Shown here piece after piece: positions 1 through 6,633 of a stretch of DNA of 14,433 bases. Below the pieces are notes generated by a model. The model was not told where the DNA came from. It worked only from the letters and a program-made list of their open reading frames with translations, and made no database searches. The stretch is from Clostridia bacterium. GTDB taxonomy: Bacteria; Bacillota; Clostridia; Christensenellales; Borkfalkiaceae. A program made the translations under genes and the position numbers. Numbering within the stretch: the first letter of the stretch is position 1; the number at the start of each line of letters is the position of its first letter. Location of the stretch: positions 1 through 14,433 of the forward strand of contig JAFTMQ010000131.1 in the NCBI GenBank assembly GCA_017452305.1. Reading direction: 5' to 3'.

Positions 1-7
1 AACTACT

Positions 8-280
8 ATGAAAGCAATAGCGGTACTTGAAGTACAGGCTATGGTTGCCGCCATCGCAGGTCTTGACGCTATGGTAAAAGCGGCTGACGTCAAGCTTATC
101 CACGTGGAAAAAAGACTTGGCGGCAGAATGGTAACCATCGTCGTTGAAGGCGAGGTTTCCGCAGTCCAAGCGGCGCTTGATGCAGGCGCAGCTGCAGCGG
201 CGGAAGTCGGTAACGTAAAGGTTCGCGAGGTCATCGCGCGCCCTCATCCCGACGTTATGAAATTCTTAACGACGGGCTAA
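8..280 (+). CDS. BMC-H hexameric shell protein, variant pore (PduA/PduJ-like)
   Basis: This 90-residue protein is a single BMC domain, the usual length of a PduA/EutM-type shell protein that forms hexamers tiling the compartment facets. The family signature is visible: the N-terminal strand (AIAVLEV), the helix with AMVKAADVKL, the strand VTIVVEGEVSAV, the helix ALDAGAAAA and the closing VIARPHPDV. The pore loop differs from typical PduA (KIGSGL): here residues 35-40 read K-R-L-G-G-R, so the pore would carry Gly38-Gly39 and an extra Arg40. Only seven bases precede the ATG, so the ribosome site and promoter cannot be judged. It is the first of two adjacent BMC-H genes. The pair probably forms mixed facets with different pore selectivity, which is inference. 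Family assignment is very secure; the exact paralog is not. Confidence 0.95.
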   Translation: MKAIAVLEVQAMVAAIAGLDAMVKAADVKLIHVEKRLGGRMVTIVVEGEVSAVQAALDAGAAAAAEVGNVKVREVIARPHPDVMKFLTTG

Positions 281-356
281 ATAAAGCAAGTCGGGGCATA
301 CAGCCCTGCAAATAAAAATAAAAAAGAAATTAAATAAATCTTAGGAGGATTTAACA

Positions 357-629
357 ATGGAAGCATTAGGTATGGTAGAAACCAGAGGTCTCGTAGCAGC
401 TATCGAAGCAGCAGATGCAATGGTTAAGGCATCAAACGTAGTTCTTATCGGCAGCGAAAAAATCGTTAGCGGCTTGGTAAGCGTTATGGTTCGCGGCGAC
501 GTTGGCGCAGTTAAAGCAGCTGTTGAAGCTGGTACTGCAGCAGCTTCTGCTCTTGGCGAAGTTATTGCTACGCACGTAATCCCTCGTCCCCACATGGACG
601 TTGAAAAACTTCTTCCCTCCATTAAATAA
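357..629 (+). CDS. BMC-H hexameric shell protein (PduA/PduJ/EutM-like)
   Basis: This 90-residue single-BMC-domain shell protein starts MEALGMVETRGLVAAIEAAD, the classic PduJ/EutM opening, and ends with VIPRPHMDVEKLLP. The pore segment at residues 35-40 is K-I-V-S-G-L, so Val37 replaces the Gly of the usual GSG pore. A very strong ribosome site (AGGAGG at 343-348, 8 nt before the ATG) fits a major structural component made in large amounts. The 76-base gap from the previous gene holds a small GC hairpin (GGGC 294-297 with GCCC 303-306) and an A-rich leader. Against the gene at 8-280 it shares the fold but differs clearly in pore and surface residues, so this is not a recent duplication. Confidence 0.97.
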   Translation: MEALGMVETRGLVAAIEAADAMVKASNVVLIGSEKIVSGLVSVMVRGDVGAVKAAVEAGTAAASALGEVIATHVIPRPHMDVEKLLPSIK

Positions 630-678
630 TTCATAAAGAATTTTTAAGAGGTAAGAAAGAACTCCACGAAAATATACG

Positions 679-708
679 TACCGCCCGTTATTTAAAGGGC
701 GGGCGGTG
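679..708 (+). other. GC-rich hairpin downstream of the second shell gene
   Basis: ACCGCCCG (680-687) pairs perfectly with CGGGCGGT (700-707). The 3' arm contains GGGCGGGCGG, so a shifted alternative pairing with CCGCCC is also possible. No T-run follows directly, so it is not a classic intrinsic terminator. A hairpin here could stabilise the upstream shell mRNA or reduce read-through into pduL, which would help set shell-to-enzyme ratios. That role is inference. Confidence 0.5.
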
Positions 709-734
709 CGCAATTTTCAAAACCCAAAACAAAG

Positions 735-768
735 TCAAGCGTACGCGCGTACGCGCCTTTATGCTTGA
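735..768 (+). other. 16-bp perfect palindrome inside a longer hairpin, in front of pduL
   Basis: Bases 739-754 (GCGTACGC-GCGTACGC) are a perfect self-complementary palindrome. Around it, TCAAGC (735-740) can pair with GCTTGA (763-768), giving an alternative longer stem that excludes the outer ends of the palindrome. It lies 30 bases before the pduL start. It could be a regulator-binding site or an RNA processing or attenuation structure; the sequence alone does not decide. Confidence 0.4.
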
Positions 769-797
769 TAACAGCAATAAAAATAAGGAACAAAACT

Positions 798-1460
798 ATG
801 GAATTTTCTAACGCGCAAATTGCGGAATTGGTAAAAAAAGTAATCGCGGATATGGGCGGTGAAGCGCTTTCTTCGCAGGCGAGCAACAACGAAGTGCCCG
901 TCGGCGTATCCAACCGTCATATTCACTTAAATAAGGCAGACCTTGAAACCCTTTTTGGGGCAGGCTACGAGCTTACGCCCATGAAGGACCTTTCCCAGCC
1001 TGGTCAATACGCTTGTAAGGAAACGCTTACCCTCATTGGCCCTGCTATGCGTCCTATCGAAAACGTAAGGGTGCTCGGCCCGCTTCGCAGTAAGTCGCAA
1101 GTAGAAATTTCCGCCACCGATTCTTACGTATTAAAGGTAAAGCCCCCCGTACGCGAATCGGGCAAAACCGAAGGCTCGGCGCCCGTTACCATTATTGGGC
1201 CTAAGGGTGTGGTACAGCTCAAAGAGGGCTGTATCATCGCAAACCGTCACATTCATATGTCGCCCGCAGACGGCGCGGCATTTGGCGTGCAAGACGGCGA
1301 TACGGTCACGGTGGACGTGCTCGGCAAACGCCGTACCCGTTGGTACGACGTACAAGTTCGCGTGCATAAAGATTTCCGCTTGGAAATGCACGTCGATACG
1401 GACGATGCAAATGCAGTCGGCATTGGCAACGGCGCAAAAGTAAAAGTAGTCAAGGAGTAA
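798..1460 (+). CDS. pduL: Microcompartment phosphate propanoyltransferase PduL
   Basis: PduL converts an acyl-CoA (here probably propionyl-CoA) plus phosphate to acyl-phosphate, recycling CoA inside the compartment and allowing ATP formation outside. The 220-residue protein has the duplicated PduL fold. Two RHIH motifs supply zinc ligands (H41/H43 in SNRHIHLNKADL and H151/H153 in ANRHIHMSPADG), with H198 in the HVDTDDANA segment and E103 as further likely ligands. Residues 1-20 form a short amphipathic helix (MEFSNAQIAELVKKVIADMG), then a Gly/Ser/Asn-rich linker. This is the layout of an encapsulation peptide that takes cargo into the shell lumen. I chose the ATG at 798 because AAGGAA lies 7 nt upstream; an in-frame TTG at 765 would add 11 residues but has no ribosome site. 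The stop is followed closely by the vertex-protein gene, suggesting translational coupling. Confidence 0.96.
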   Translation: MEFSNAQIAELVKKVIADMGGEALSSQASNNEVPVGVSNRHIHLNKADLETLFGAGYELTPMKDLSQPGQYACKETLTLIGPAMRPIENVRVLGPLRSKSQVEISATDSYVLKVKPPVRESGKTEGSAPVTIIGPKGVVQLKEGCIIANRHIHMSPADGAAFGVQDGDTVTVDVLGKRRTRWYDVQVRVHKDFRLEMHVDTDDANAVGIGNGAKVKVVKE

Positions 1461-1464
1461 GAAT

Positions 1465-1713
1465 ATGTTAAGAGGAATTATCAGAGGCCACATCGTATCC
1501 ACCAAAAAGCAGGATTCGCTCGTTGGTTCTAAATTCATGGAAGTGCAAATTATGAAGAACGGTGAACTCACCGACGAATATCTCATCGCCGTGGACAGCG
1601 TAGGCGCAGGTATCAACGAAGAGGTACTCATCACGACGGGTAGCTCCGCACGTTTGGCGTTGCATAATGCGAACGCGCCTTGTGATGCGGTGATTGTCGG
1701 TATCGTAGACTAA
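1465..1713 (+). CDS. BMC-P pentameric vertex protein (EutN/PduN/CcmL family)
   Basis: This 82-residue protein belongs to the EutN/CcmL family, whose pentamers cap the vertices of the shell. Diagnostic segments are the opening RGIIRGHIVSTKK, the central FMEVQIM and YLIAVDSVGAGINEEVLITTGSSAR, and the closing DAVIVGIVD. The AGGAG ribosome site (1453-1457) overlaps the end of pduL and only four bases separate the two genes, so translation is likely coupled. This is the only BMC-P gene in the window, which is enough in principle to close a shell. Confidence 0.96.
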   Translation: MLRGIIRGHIVSTKKQDSLVGSKFMEVQIMKNGELTDEYLIAVDSVGAGINEEVLITTGSSARLALHNANAPCDAVIVGIVD

Positions 1714-1845
1714 AACAAGTCGTGGCGTATATACTTCGCATTGCATCGTCGCGCTGTGGCAACTTTCAGTCACGTACGCCTATGTACGCTTCTTCAAGTT
1801 TTCCGTGCGCTTCTTGAACTGCTTGCATCTCCGCCATGCCGAAAA
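1714..1845 (+). repeat. Structured intergenic element, copy 1 (divergent)
   Basis: Directly after the vertex-gene stop lies a stretch that aligns in layout with 7582-7703 and more loosely with 6467-6590 and 7755-7891. Nested stems can be drawn: GCGC with GCGC (1751-1754 and 1807-1810), GGCAACTT with AAGTTTTC (one mismatch), and CGTAC-6 nt-GTACG at the tip. An outer pairing of TGGCG (1723-1727) with CGCCA (1832-1836) closes it. The 3' flank CTTGAACTGCTTGCATCT is nearly the same as in the copy at 7582-7703. The stems differ in sequence from the other copies but keep pairing. There is no plausible coding frame. Confidence 0.65.
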
Positions 1846-1857
1846 GCTACGTTTAGC

Positions 1858-1919
1858 GGCTATATAAATTATAGCCACAATACAGCACTCAACATTTTTG
1901 AAAAGCAAAGCTTTTCAAA
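1858..1919 (+). other. Two perfect hairpins upstream of the pduS-like gene
   Basis: GGCTATA (1858-1864) pairs with TATAGCC (1870-1876) across five bases. TTTGAAAAGC (1897-1906) pairs with GCTTTTCAAA (1910-1919) across an AAA loop, a perfect 10-bp stem. The second resembles single units of the hairpin arrays elsewhere in the window; GAAAAGC stems with 3-nt loops also occur at 12943-12959. The next gene starts at 1944 with only a weak ribosome site, so these structures may affect its translation or mRNA stability. Confidence 0.55.
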
Positions 1920-1943
1920 TCATTTTCCCTAAGGCAAACGACT

Positions 1944-3263
1944 ATGGACTTAAAAGAACTTATGCAACAATCGGGTATCGTCGGCGCGGGTGGCGCGGGC
2001 TTCCCCTCGTACGCAAAATTGGCGGACGGGGCGGATACGCTTGTCATCAACGGCGCGGAGTGCGAACCGCTTTTATACACCGATTACGTGTTGCTTCAAA
2101 AAGAAATGCCGATGGTTTTGACGGGTATCAAAGCCGTGTTAGAGTACGCGAAAATTCCGCGCGCTCTGCTTTGCGTGAAGGAACATACGGCAAAACGCCT
2201 TCGCTTAACGGACGGAAAGAAATTAGACGAGCATATTTTCTTGAAAACCCTGCCCGACGTCTATCCTATGGGCGACGAAATTAGTTTGATTTATCAAGCG
2301 ACGGAAAGGGTGGTCAAGCCGGGCAATCTGCCTATCACCTCGGGCGTTATCGTGCTCAATGTAGAAACCCTTTTGGGTGTAGGGCTCGCGCTCAAAAAAT
2401 CCAAGCCCGTCCTCGATAAATATTTGACGATAGGCGGGGACATTCCCGAAGCCATCGTTGTGAAGGTTCCCATCGGCACGCCGATTGCGGAGCTATTAGA
2501 AAAAAATTCGATTATCATCCCCGAAGGGCACGTCCTTATCGACGGCGGCCCCTCGATGGGTAAAGTAATAGATCCCGAAAGCGCGGTTGTCACCAAAACG
2601 ACTAAGAGCCTTTTGATTTTGCCCCCCGACTGCGAAGCAGTCCGTACCAAGCTCATCAGCGGCGAAATGTCGATTGCGCGTGCGGAAACGGCTTGCTGTC
2701 AATGTACCCGCTGTACCGACCTCTGCCCTCGGCATTTGCTCGGTTACCCCTTAGAGCCGCACAAAATGGTGCGCACGGCAAAGGGGGCGGCGACGGTCAT
2801 GCCCGAAATGGTGGTTACGGCAAATCTTTGCTGCGGTTGCGGCATTTGCGAAAGCTTGGCTTGCAGTCAAGGCATTTCGCCGAGGGCGGTCATCAACGAA
2901 TACAAGGCGCTCATCGGGAAAAATAAAATGCGCTACGTTGGCAAAGACGAGGTTTCGCCCTTGCCCGAGCGGGATTGGCGCATGGTTCCGTCCGAGCGTT
3001 GGGCAAACGTGCTCGGCGTAGCCAAGTTCGATAAGGTCGGTAAATATATCGGCGAGCAAACGGACTTTACAAGAGCGGAAATTTTGCTCCGTCAACACAT
3101 CGGCGCACCCAGCGTCCCTTGCGTAAAGGACGGCGATAGAGTGGAAAGGGGCGACGTAATCGCCCAAGCGGCGGAAGGGCTTTCCCTTCCTCAACACGCG
3201 TCCGTCAGCGGTACGGTCAGCGTATATAACGACAGAATTATCATCGAAAAGGATAACGCATAA
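1944..3263 (+). CDS. pduS: PduS/RnfC-like Fe-S flavoprotein (NADH oxidoreductase of the microcompartment)
   Basis: This 439-residue protein is related to PduS and to the RnfC/NuoF family, which take electrons from NADH through flavin to Fe-S clusters. Visible features, in order: the glycine-rich nucleotide motif GIVGAGGAGFPSYAKL (residues 11-26); the family signature INGAECEPLLYTDY (35-48); a region around 190-215 with HVLIDGGPSMGKV; two ferredoxin-type clusters, C251-C254-C257-C261-P and C296-C299-C302-C307; and a C-terminal barrel-sandwich-like segment from about 385 with a VKDGDRVERGDVIAQ turn. In B12-dependent Pdu compartments PduS is a cobalamin reductase. The signature enzyme here needs no B12, so its job is more likely NAD+/NADH balance or electron exchange across the shell with PduT (inference). 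Its stop overlaps the pduT start in TAATG, which implies tight coupling. Confidence 0.92.
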   Translation: MDLKELMQQSGIVGAGGAGFPSYAKLADGADTLVINGAECEPLLYTDYVLLQKEMPMVLTGIKAVLEYAKIPRALLCVKEHTAKRLRLTDGKKLDEHIFLKTLPDVYPMGDEISLIYQATERVVKPGNLPITSGVIVLNVETLLGVGLALKKSKPVLDKYLTIGGDIPEAIVVKVPIGTPIAELLEKNSIIIPEGHVLIDGGPSMGKVIDPESAVVTKTTKSLLILPPDCEAVRTKLISGEMSIARAETACCQCTRCTDLCPRHLLGYPLEPHKMVRTAKGAATVMPEMVVTANLCCGCGICESLACSQGISPRAVINEYKALIGKNKMRYVGKDEVSPLPERDWRMVPSERWANVLGVAKFDKVGKYIGEQTDFTRAEILLRQHIGAPSVPCVKDGDRVERGDVIAQAAEGLSLPQHASVSGTVSVYNDRIIIEKDNA

Positions 3264-3808
3264 TGTTTAAAGCAATCGGTGTCATTGAATTGAAAAGTAT
3301 TCCCAAAGGCGTAGAAGCAACGGACGCGGCGCTCAAAAGCGCAGGCGTACAAGTGGTTGCGGCGCATCCCTCCTGCCCCGGTAAGTACGAAATTATCTTG
3401 ACGGGCTCTATTTCCAACGTAACGGCGGCAGTTAGCCACGTTTTGGCGAAGTTTGAGGGGTACGTTATCGACAGCTCTATTATGGGCAGAATTGACGAGC
3501 AGGTCATCAAAGCCTTGTTCGGCACGCAAACGGGCGAACGCAAAGGCTCGCTTGGGTTGGTGGAAACCTACTCCGCGGCGACGACCATCAAGGCGGCGGA
3601 TATCGCGGTCAAGACGGCGCGTGTGGAAATCTTCGATTTGCGCGTTTCCCGCGGTATGGGTGGCAAGGGCGTGATTATGCTCACGGGCGAGGTCGGCGAC
3701 GTAACGGCGGCGGTGCAAGCGGCTTCCGCTTACGCAAAGCAGAGCGGTCAACTTTCTTCCGAATCGGTTATCGCAGCGCCGCATGCGGAGCTTTGGGCAC
3801 AGCTTTAA
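3263..3808 (+). CDS. pduT: BMC-T trimeric shell protein PduT, Fe-S binding
   Basis: The 181-residue protein has two tandem BMC domains (about 1-90 and 94-181) and should form trimers that look like pseudo-hexamers. It resembles PduT rather than PduB or EutL: it opens AIGVIELKSIPKGVEATDAALKSA, and Cys38 sits in S-C-P-G-K. In PduT the equivalent Cys38 from each of three subunits holds a 4Fe-4S cluster in the central pore. The second domain has the RGMGGKG pore loop, and the end (VIAAPHAELWAQL) matches the PduT C-terminus. Overlap with the pduS-like gene supports a PduS-PduT electron relay through the shell. It is the only tandem-domain shell protein in the window. Confidence 0.94.
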   Translation: MFKAIGVIELKSIPKGVEATDAALKSAGVQVVAAHPSCPGKYEIILTGSISNVTAAVSHVLAKFEGYVIDSSIMGRIDEQVIKALFGTQTGERKGSLGLVETYSAATTIKAADIAVKTARVEIFDLRVSRGMGGKGVIMLTGEVGDVTAAVQAASAYAKQSGQLSSESVIAAPHAELWAQL

Positions 3809-3818
3809 TGAGTAAAAT

Positions 3819-3925
3819 GCAACGAATTAGCGTTGCGTGAAATCAAAGATTTCGTGAAATGCGTTCTATGAACGCGTGAAAGGATTTGCAAGCTCCGCTT
3901 ACAAATCGTTTTGGCTAAAAAATAG
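3819..3925 (+). repeat. Hairpin array A (four hairpins) between pduT and the dehydratase gene
   Basis: Four successive hairpins are readable: GCAACG-6 nt-CGTTGC (3819-3836), GAAATC-AAA-GATTTC (3839-3853), GCGTTC-TAT-GAACGC (3861-3875), and a longer two-part hairpin GATTTG-c-AAGC-tcc-GCTT-a-CAAATC (3883-3907). The joints all read GTGAAA plus one base. After the last hairpin comes GTTTTGGCTAAAAAATAG (3908-3925), similar to the tail after array B. The dehydratase start codon follows at 3934. Stem sequences are unrelated to one another while the joints are constant. Confidence 0.75.
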
Positions 3926-3933
3926 GTTTAAGT

Positions 3934-6465
3934 ATGGAAAACATCAAATTCGTTATTGAAAAAAGCGCAAGAATACAAAAACTTGTAGATAATTTATACG
4001 AAAAAATGCCCGAAATTGAATCGGCGCGCGGTATTTTGGTCACCGAAAGCTATAAGCAGACGGAAGATTTGCCCATTATTTTGCGCCGTAGTGCGGCATT
4101 TGCGCACATTTTGCGCCACTTACCCATCGTCATTCGCGATAACGAGCTTATCGTCGGCAGCGCAACGATTGCGCCTCGCGGCTGTCAAGTGTTCCCCGAA
4201 TATTCCTACGAATGGTTGGAAGCGGAATTTGACACCGTCGCAACGCGTGTGGCAGATCCGTTCTACATTAGCGAAAAGACGAAAGAGGAATTGCGCGGCG
4301 CATACCCTTATTGGAAGGGCAAAACCAACAGCGATTTGGCAAAATCGAACATGGCGCCCGAGGCGTACGAAGCGTTTATGACGCACAATATCTTCACGCC
4401 CGGCAACTACTTCTATAACGGTATCGGCCACGTCAACGTTAACTACAAAAAGGTGCTTGAAAAGGGCTACCGCGGCATTATGGCGGAAGCGCAAGCGGCG
4501 CTCAATAAGCTTTGCGTTGCCGACCCCGAATATATCCGTAGAAGCAATTTCTTGCGCGCGGTCATCGAATCGTGCGAGGCGGTTGTGGAATATGCCCGCC
4601 GTTATGCAAAGCTCGCCAAAGAGCTTGCAATGAAAGAGAGCAACCCCGAACGCAAGGCAGAGCTTGAAAAAATTTCCTGCAACTGTAAACGCGTTCCCGA
4701 ATTCCCCGCAAGGGATTTCCACGAGGCGTGCCAATCCTTCTGGTTTGTACAGCTTTTGCTGCAAATCGAATCGAGCGGTCACTCCATTTCGCCGGGGCGT
4801 TTCGACCAATATATGTACCCTTACTACAAGAAAGATATCGACGAGGGCAAGCTTACCCTTGAACAAGCGCAAGAGCTTATCGACTGTATTTGGGTAAAAC
4901 TTAACGACATCAACAAGGTACGTGACGCGGCTTCCGCAGAGGGCTTTGCGGGCTATGGTATGTTCCAAAATTTGATCGTTGGCGGTCAAAATGAGCAAGG
5001 CATGGACGCAACGAACGATCTTTCGTATATGTGCTTGGAGGCGGCAATGCACGTGCCTCTGCCACAACCCTCTATCTCTGTCCGCGTATGGAACGGCACC
5101 CCCCAACCCTTTATGATTAAGGCGGCGGCGCTTACGAGACTTGGTACGGGCTTGCCTGCGTACTACAACGACGAGGTGATTATTCCGTCCATTATGGCGA
5201 GAGGGCTTACCTTGGAAGACGCACGCGATTATTGCATTATCGGCTGCGTAGAGCCGCAAAAGGGCGCGAAGACGGACGGTTGGCACGACGCGGCGTTCTT
5301 CAATATGCTCCGCCCGTTAGAGCTTGTGTTCTCGAACGGTATGGATAAGGGGGTACAAATCGGCCCCGAAACGGGCGACGTAGCGCAAATGACCACTTTT
5401 GAAGAGGTGTTCGAGGCGTACAAAACCCAACAAGCGTATTTTGTAAAACTGCTTGTCAACGCAAACAACGCTATCGACGCGGCGCACGCAGAAAGAGTGC
5501 CTTTGCCCTTCCAATCCTGTATGGTGGACGACTGTATCGGCAGAGGGAAATCCTTGCAAGAGGGCGGTGCTATCTACAATTTCACGGGCCCCCAAGGCTT
5601 TGGTATTGCCAACAACGCGGACGGCTTGCTTGCGATTAAAAAGCTCGTCTTTGAAGAGGGTAGATTTACGATGACCGAGCTCCGCGACGCCATCAACGCA
5701 AACTTCGGCTATGGGCTTACGGGCAAAATGGCGGAAAAAGTGACGGAAGACGTAGCTTGCTCGCTCGCGAAAGAGGGTGTGACGATTGACGAAAACGCAA
5801 TCCGCGCCATCTACGAAGAGGTAACGAGCGCGAACGGTCTTGACCCCGTCAAGAAAGCGAGATATCGTGAAATCAAGCGCATGATTGAAGAAGATTGCCC
5901 TAAATACGGCAACGATATTTACGAGGCGGATATGTTCGCTCGCGAGGTGGGCAACACCTACACGCGCGAAGTGGAAAAATACAAAAACGTGCGCGGCGGT
6001 ATGTTCCAAGCGGGCTTGTATCCCGTATCGGCAAACGTACCCCTCGGCGCGCAAACGGGCGCAACCCCCGACGGCAGATTGGCATTCACGCCGATTGCGG
6101 ACGGTATCGGCCCTGCGTCGGGCCGTGACGTAAAAGGCCCTACGGCGACGGCAAATTCCGTAGCGAGATTAGAGCAAACGGTAGCCAGCAACGGCACGTT
6201 GTTAAACCAAAAATTCCATCCTTCGGCACTGGCAGGTATGAGCGGACTTACCAAATTCGCCGCCCTTATCCGTTCCTATTTCGACCAAAAGGGTATGCAT
6301 ATGCAGTTTAACGTCGTCACGCGTGAAACGTTGCTCGACGCGCAAAAGAACCCCGAAAAATACAAGACGTTGGTTGTCCGCGTAGCAGGTTACAGCGCGC
6401 TGTTCACGACCTTGTCCCGTTCCTTGCAGGACGATATTATCAATAGAACCGAACAGGGATTTTAA
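3934..6465 (+). CDS. Glycyl radical diol dehydratase (B12-independent propanediol/glycerol dehydratase)
   Basis: This is the signature enzyme. It would dehydrate 1,2-propanediol to propionaldehyde (or glycerol to 3-hydroxypropionaldehyde) by glycyl radical chemistry. The 843 residues are full length for the family. Active-site residues are at the positions expected for a diol dehydratase: H166 (GIGHVNVNY), H283-S284 (SSGHSISPGRFDQY), C438 and E440 (GCVEP) and D452 (14 residues after the Cys, in GWHDAAFF). The radical glycine is G819 in RVAGYSA near the C-terminus. It lacks the adjacent Cys pair of pyruvate formate-lyase, and the H/HS/D set argues against a choline lyase. There is no obvious N- or C-terminal targeting extension, so encapsulation may rely on the N-terminal helix (residues 3-25) or on partners. 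The ribosome site is weak (TAGG, 7 nt before the ATG) and follows hairpin array A. The natural substrate (propanediol or glycerol) cannot be fixed from sequence alone. Confidence 0.93.
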   Translation: MENIKFVIEKSARIQKLVDNLYEKMPEIESARGILVTESYKQTEDLPIILRRSAAFAHILRHLPIVIRDNELIVGSATIAPRGCQVFPEYSYEWLEAEFDTVATRVADPFYISEKTKEELRGAYPYWKGKTNSDLAKSNMAPEAYEAFMTHNIFTPGNYFYNGIGHVNVNYKKVLEKGYRGIMAEAQAALNKLCVADPEYIRRSNFLRAVIESCEAVVEYARRYAKLAKELAMKESNPERKAELEKISCNCKRVPEFPARDFHEACQSFWFVQLLLQIESSGHSISPGRFDQYMYPYYKKDIDEGKLTLEQAQELIDCIWVKLNDINKVRDAASAEGFAGYGMFQNLIVGGQNEQGMDATNDLSYMCLEAAMHVPLPQPSISVRVWNGTPQPFMIKAAALTRLGTGLPAYYNDEVIIPSIMARGLTLEDARDYCIIGCVEPQKGAKTDGWHDAAFFNMLRPLELVFSNGMDKGVQIGPETGDVAQMTTFEEVFEAYKTQQAYFVKLLVNANNAIDAAHAERVPLPFQSCMVDDCIGRGKSLQEGGAIYNFTGPQGFGIANNADGLLAIKKLVFEEGRFTMTELRDAINANFGYGLTGKMAEKVTEDVACSLAKEGVTIDENAIRAIYEEVTSANGLDPVKKARYREIKRMIEEDCPKYGNDIYEADMFAREVGNTYTREVEKYKNVRGGMFQAGLYPVSANVPLGAQTGATPDGRLAFTPIADGIGPASGRDVKGPTATANSVARLEQTVASNGTLLNQKFHPSALAGMSGLTKFAALIRSYFDQKGMHMQFNVVTRETLLDAQKNPEKYKTLVVRVAGYSALFTTLSRSLQDDIINRTEQGF

Positions 6466-6466
6466 T

Positions 6467-6590
6467 TAAAACGGAGAATCCGCGGCGCAATACGGCGTTG
6501 CCGCTCCGTGCCCCTCGCTCATTTACGCATAGTAAACTCCCTTCGGGGTACTCGCGGCGCCTTGTCTTGCTTGCGTCTTGCTCCGTTTTA
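6467..6590 (+). repeat. Structured intergenic element, copy 2, with 10-bp terminal inverted repeats
   Basis: The element starts two bases after the dehydratase stop. TAAAACGGAG (6467-6476) is the perfect reverse complement of CTCCGTTTTA (6581-6590). Inside, nested arms pair: GCCGC with GCGGC, GTGCCCC with GGGGTAC (one G-U), and TTTAC-gcata-GTAAA at the tip. Bases 6484-6589 match 7779-7884 at 103 of 106 positions without gaps. The symmetry could reflect a folded RNA, a regulatory DNA structure or a small inverted-repeat mobile element. It has no coding frame. Confidence 0.8.
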
Positions 6591-6633
6591 CGGTTAGGAT
6601 AGAGCGAGGCAAAACGCTTGGCGCAACCGCACC

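Noticed and set aside
281..356. Terminator between the two hexameric shell genes
   Set aside because: The GGGC/GCCC hairpin is short and is followed by an A-rich stretch instead of T residues.
1741..1932. 63-codon + strand frame in the gap before the pduS-like gene
   Set aside because: It runs through the structured element and hairpins, has no ribosome site and shows no protein-like pattern.
4120..5286. 388-residue open frame on the minus strand opposite the dehydratase gene
   Set aside because: It is antisense to a fully recognisable glycyl radical enzyme, its translation shows no family signature and has the Arg/His-rich look of a shadow frame.
3934..6465. Pyruvate formate-lyase or choline trimethylamine-lyase as identity of the glycyl radical enzyme
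   Set aside because: There is no adjacent Cys-Cys pair as in pyruvate formate-lyase. The set H166, H283-S284, C438, E440 and D452 with their spacing is that of glycerol/propanediol dehydratases.
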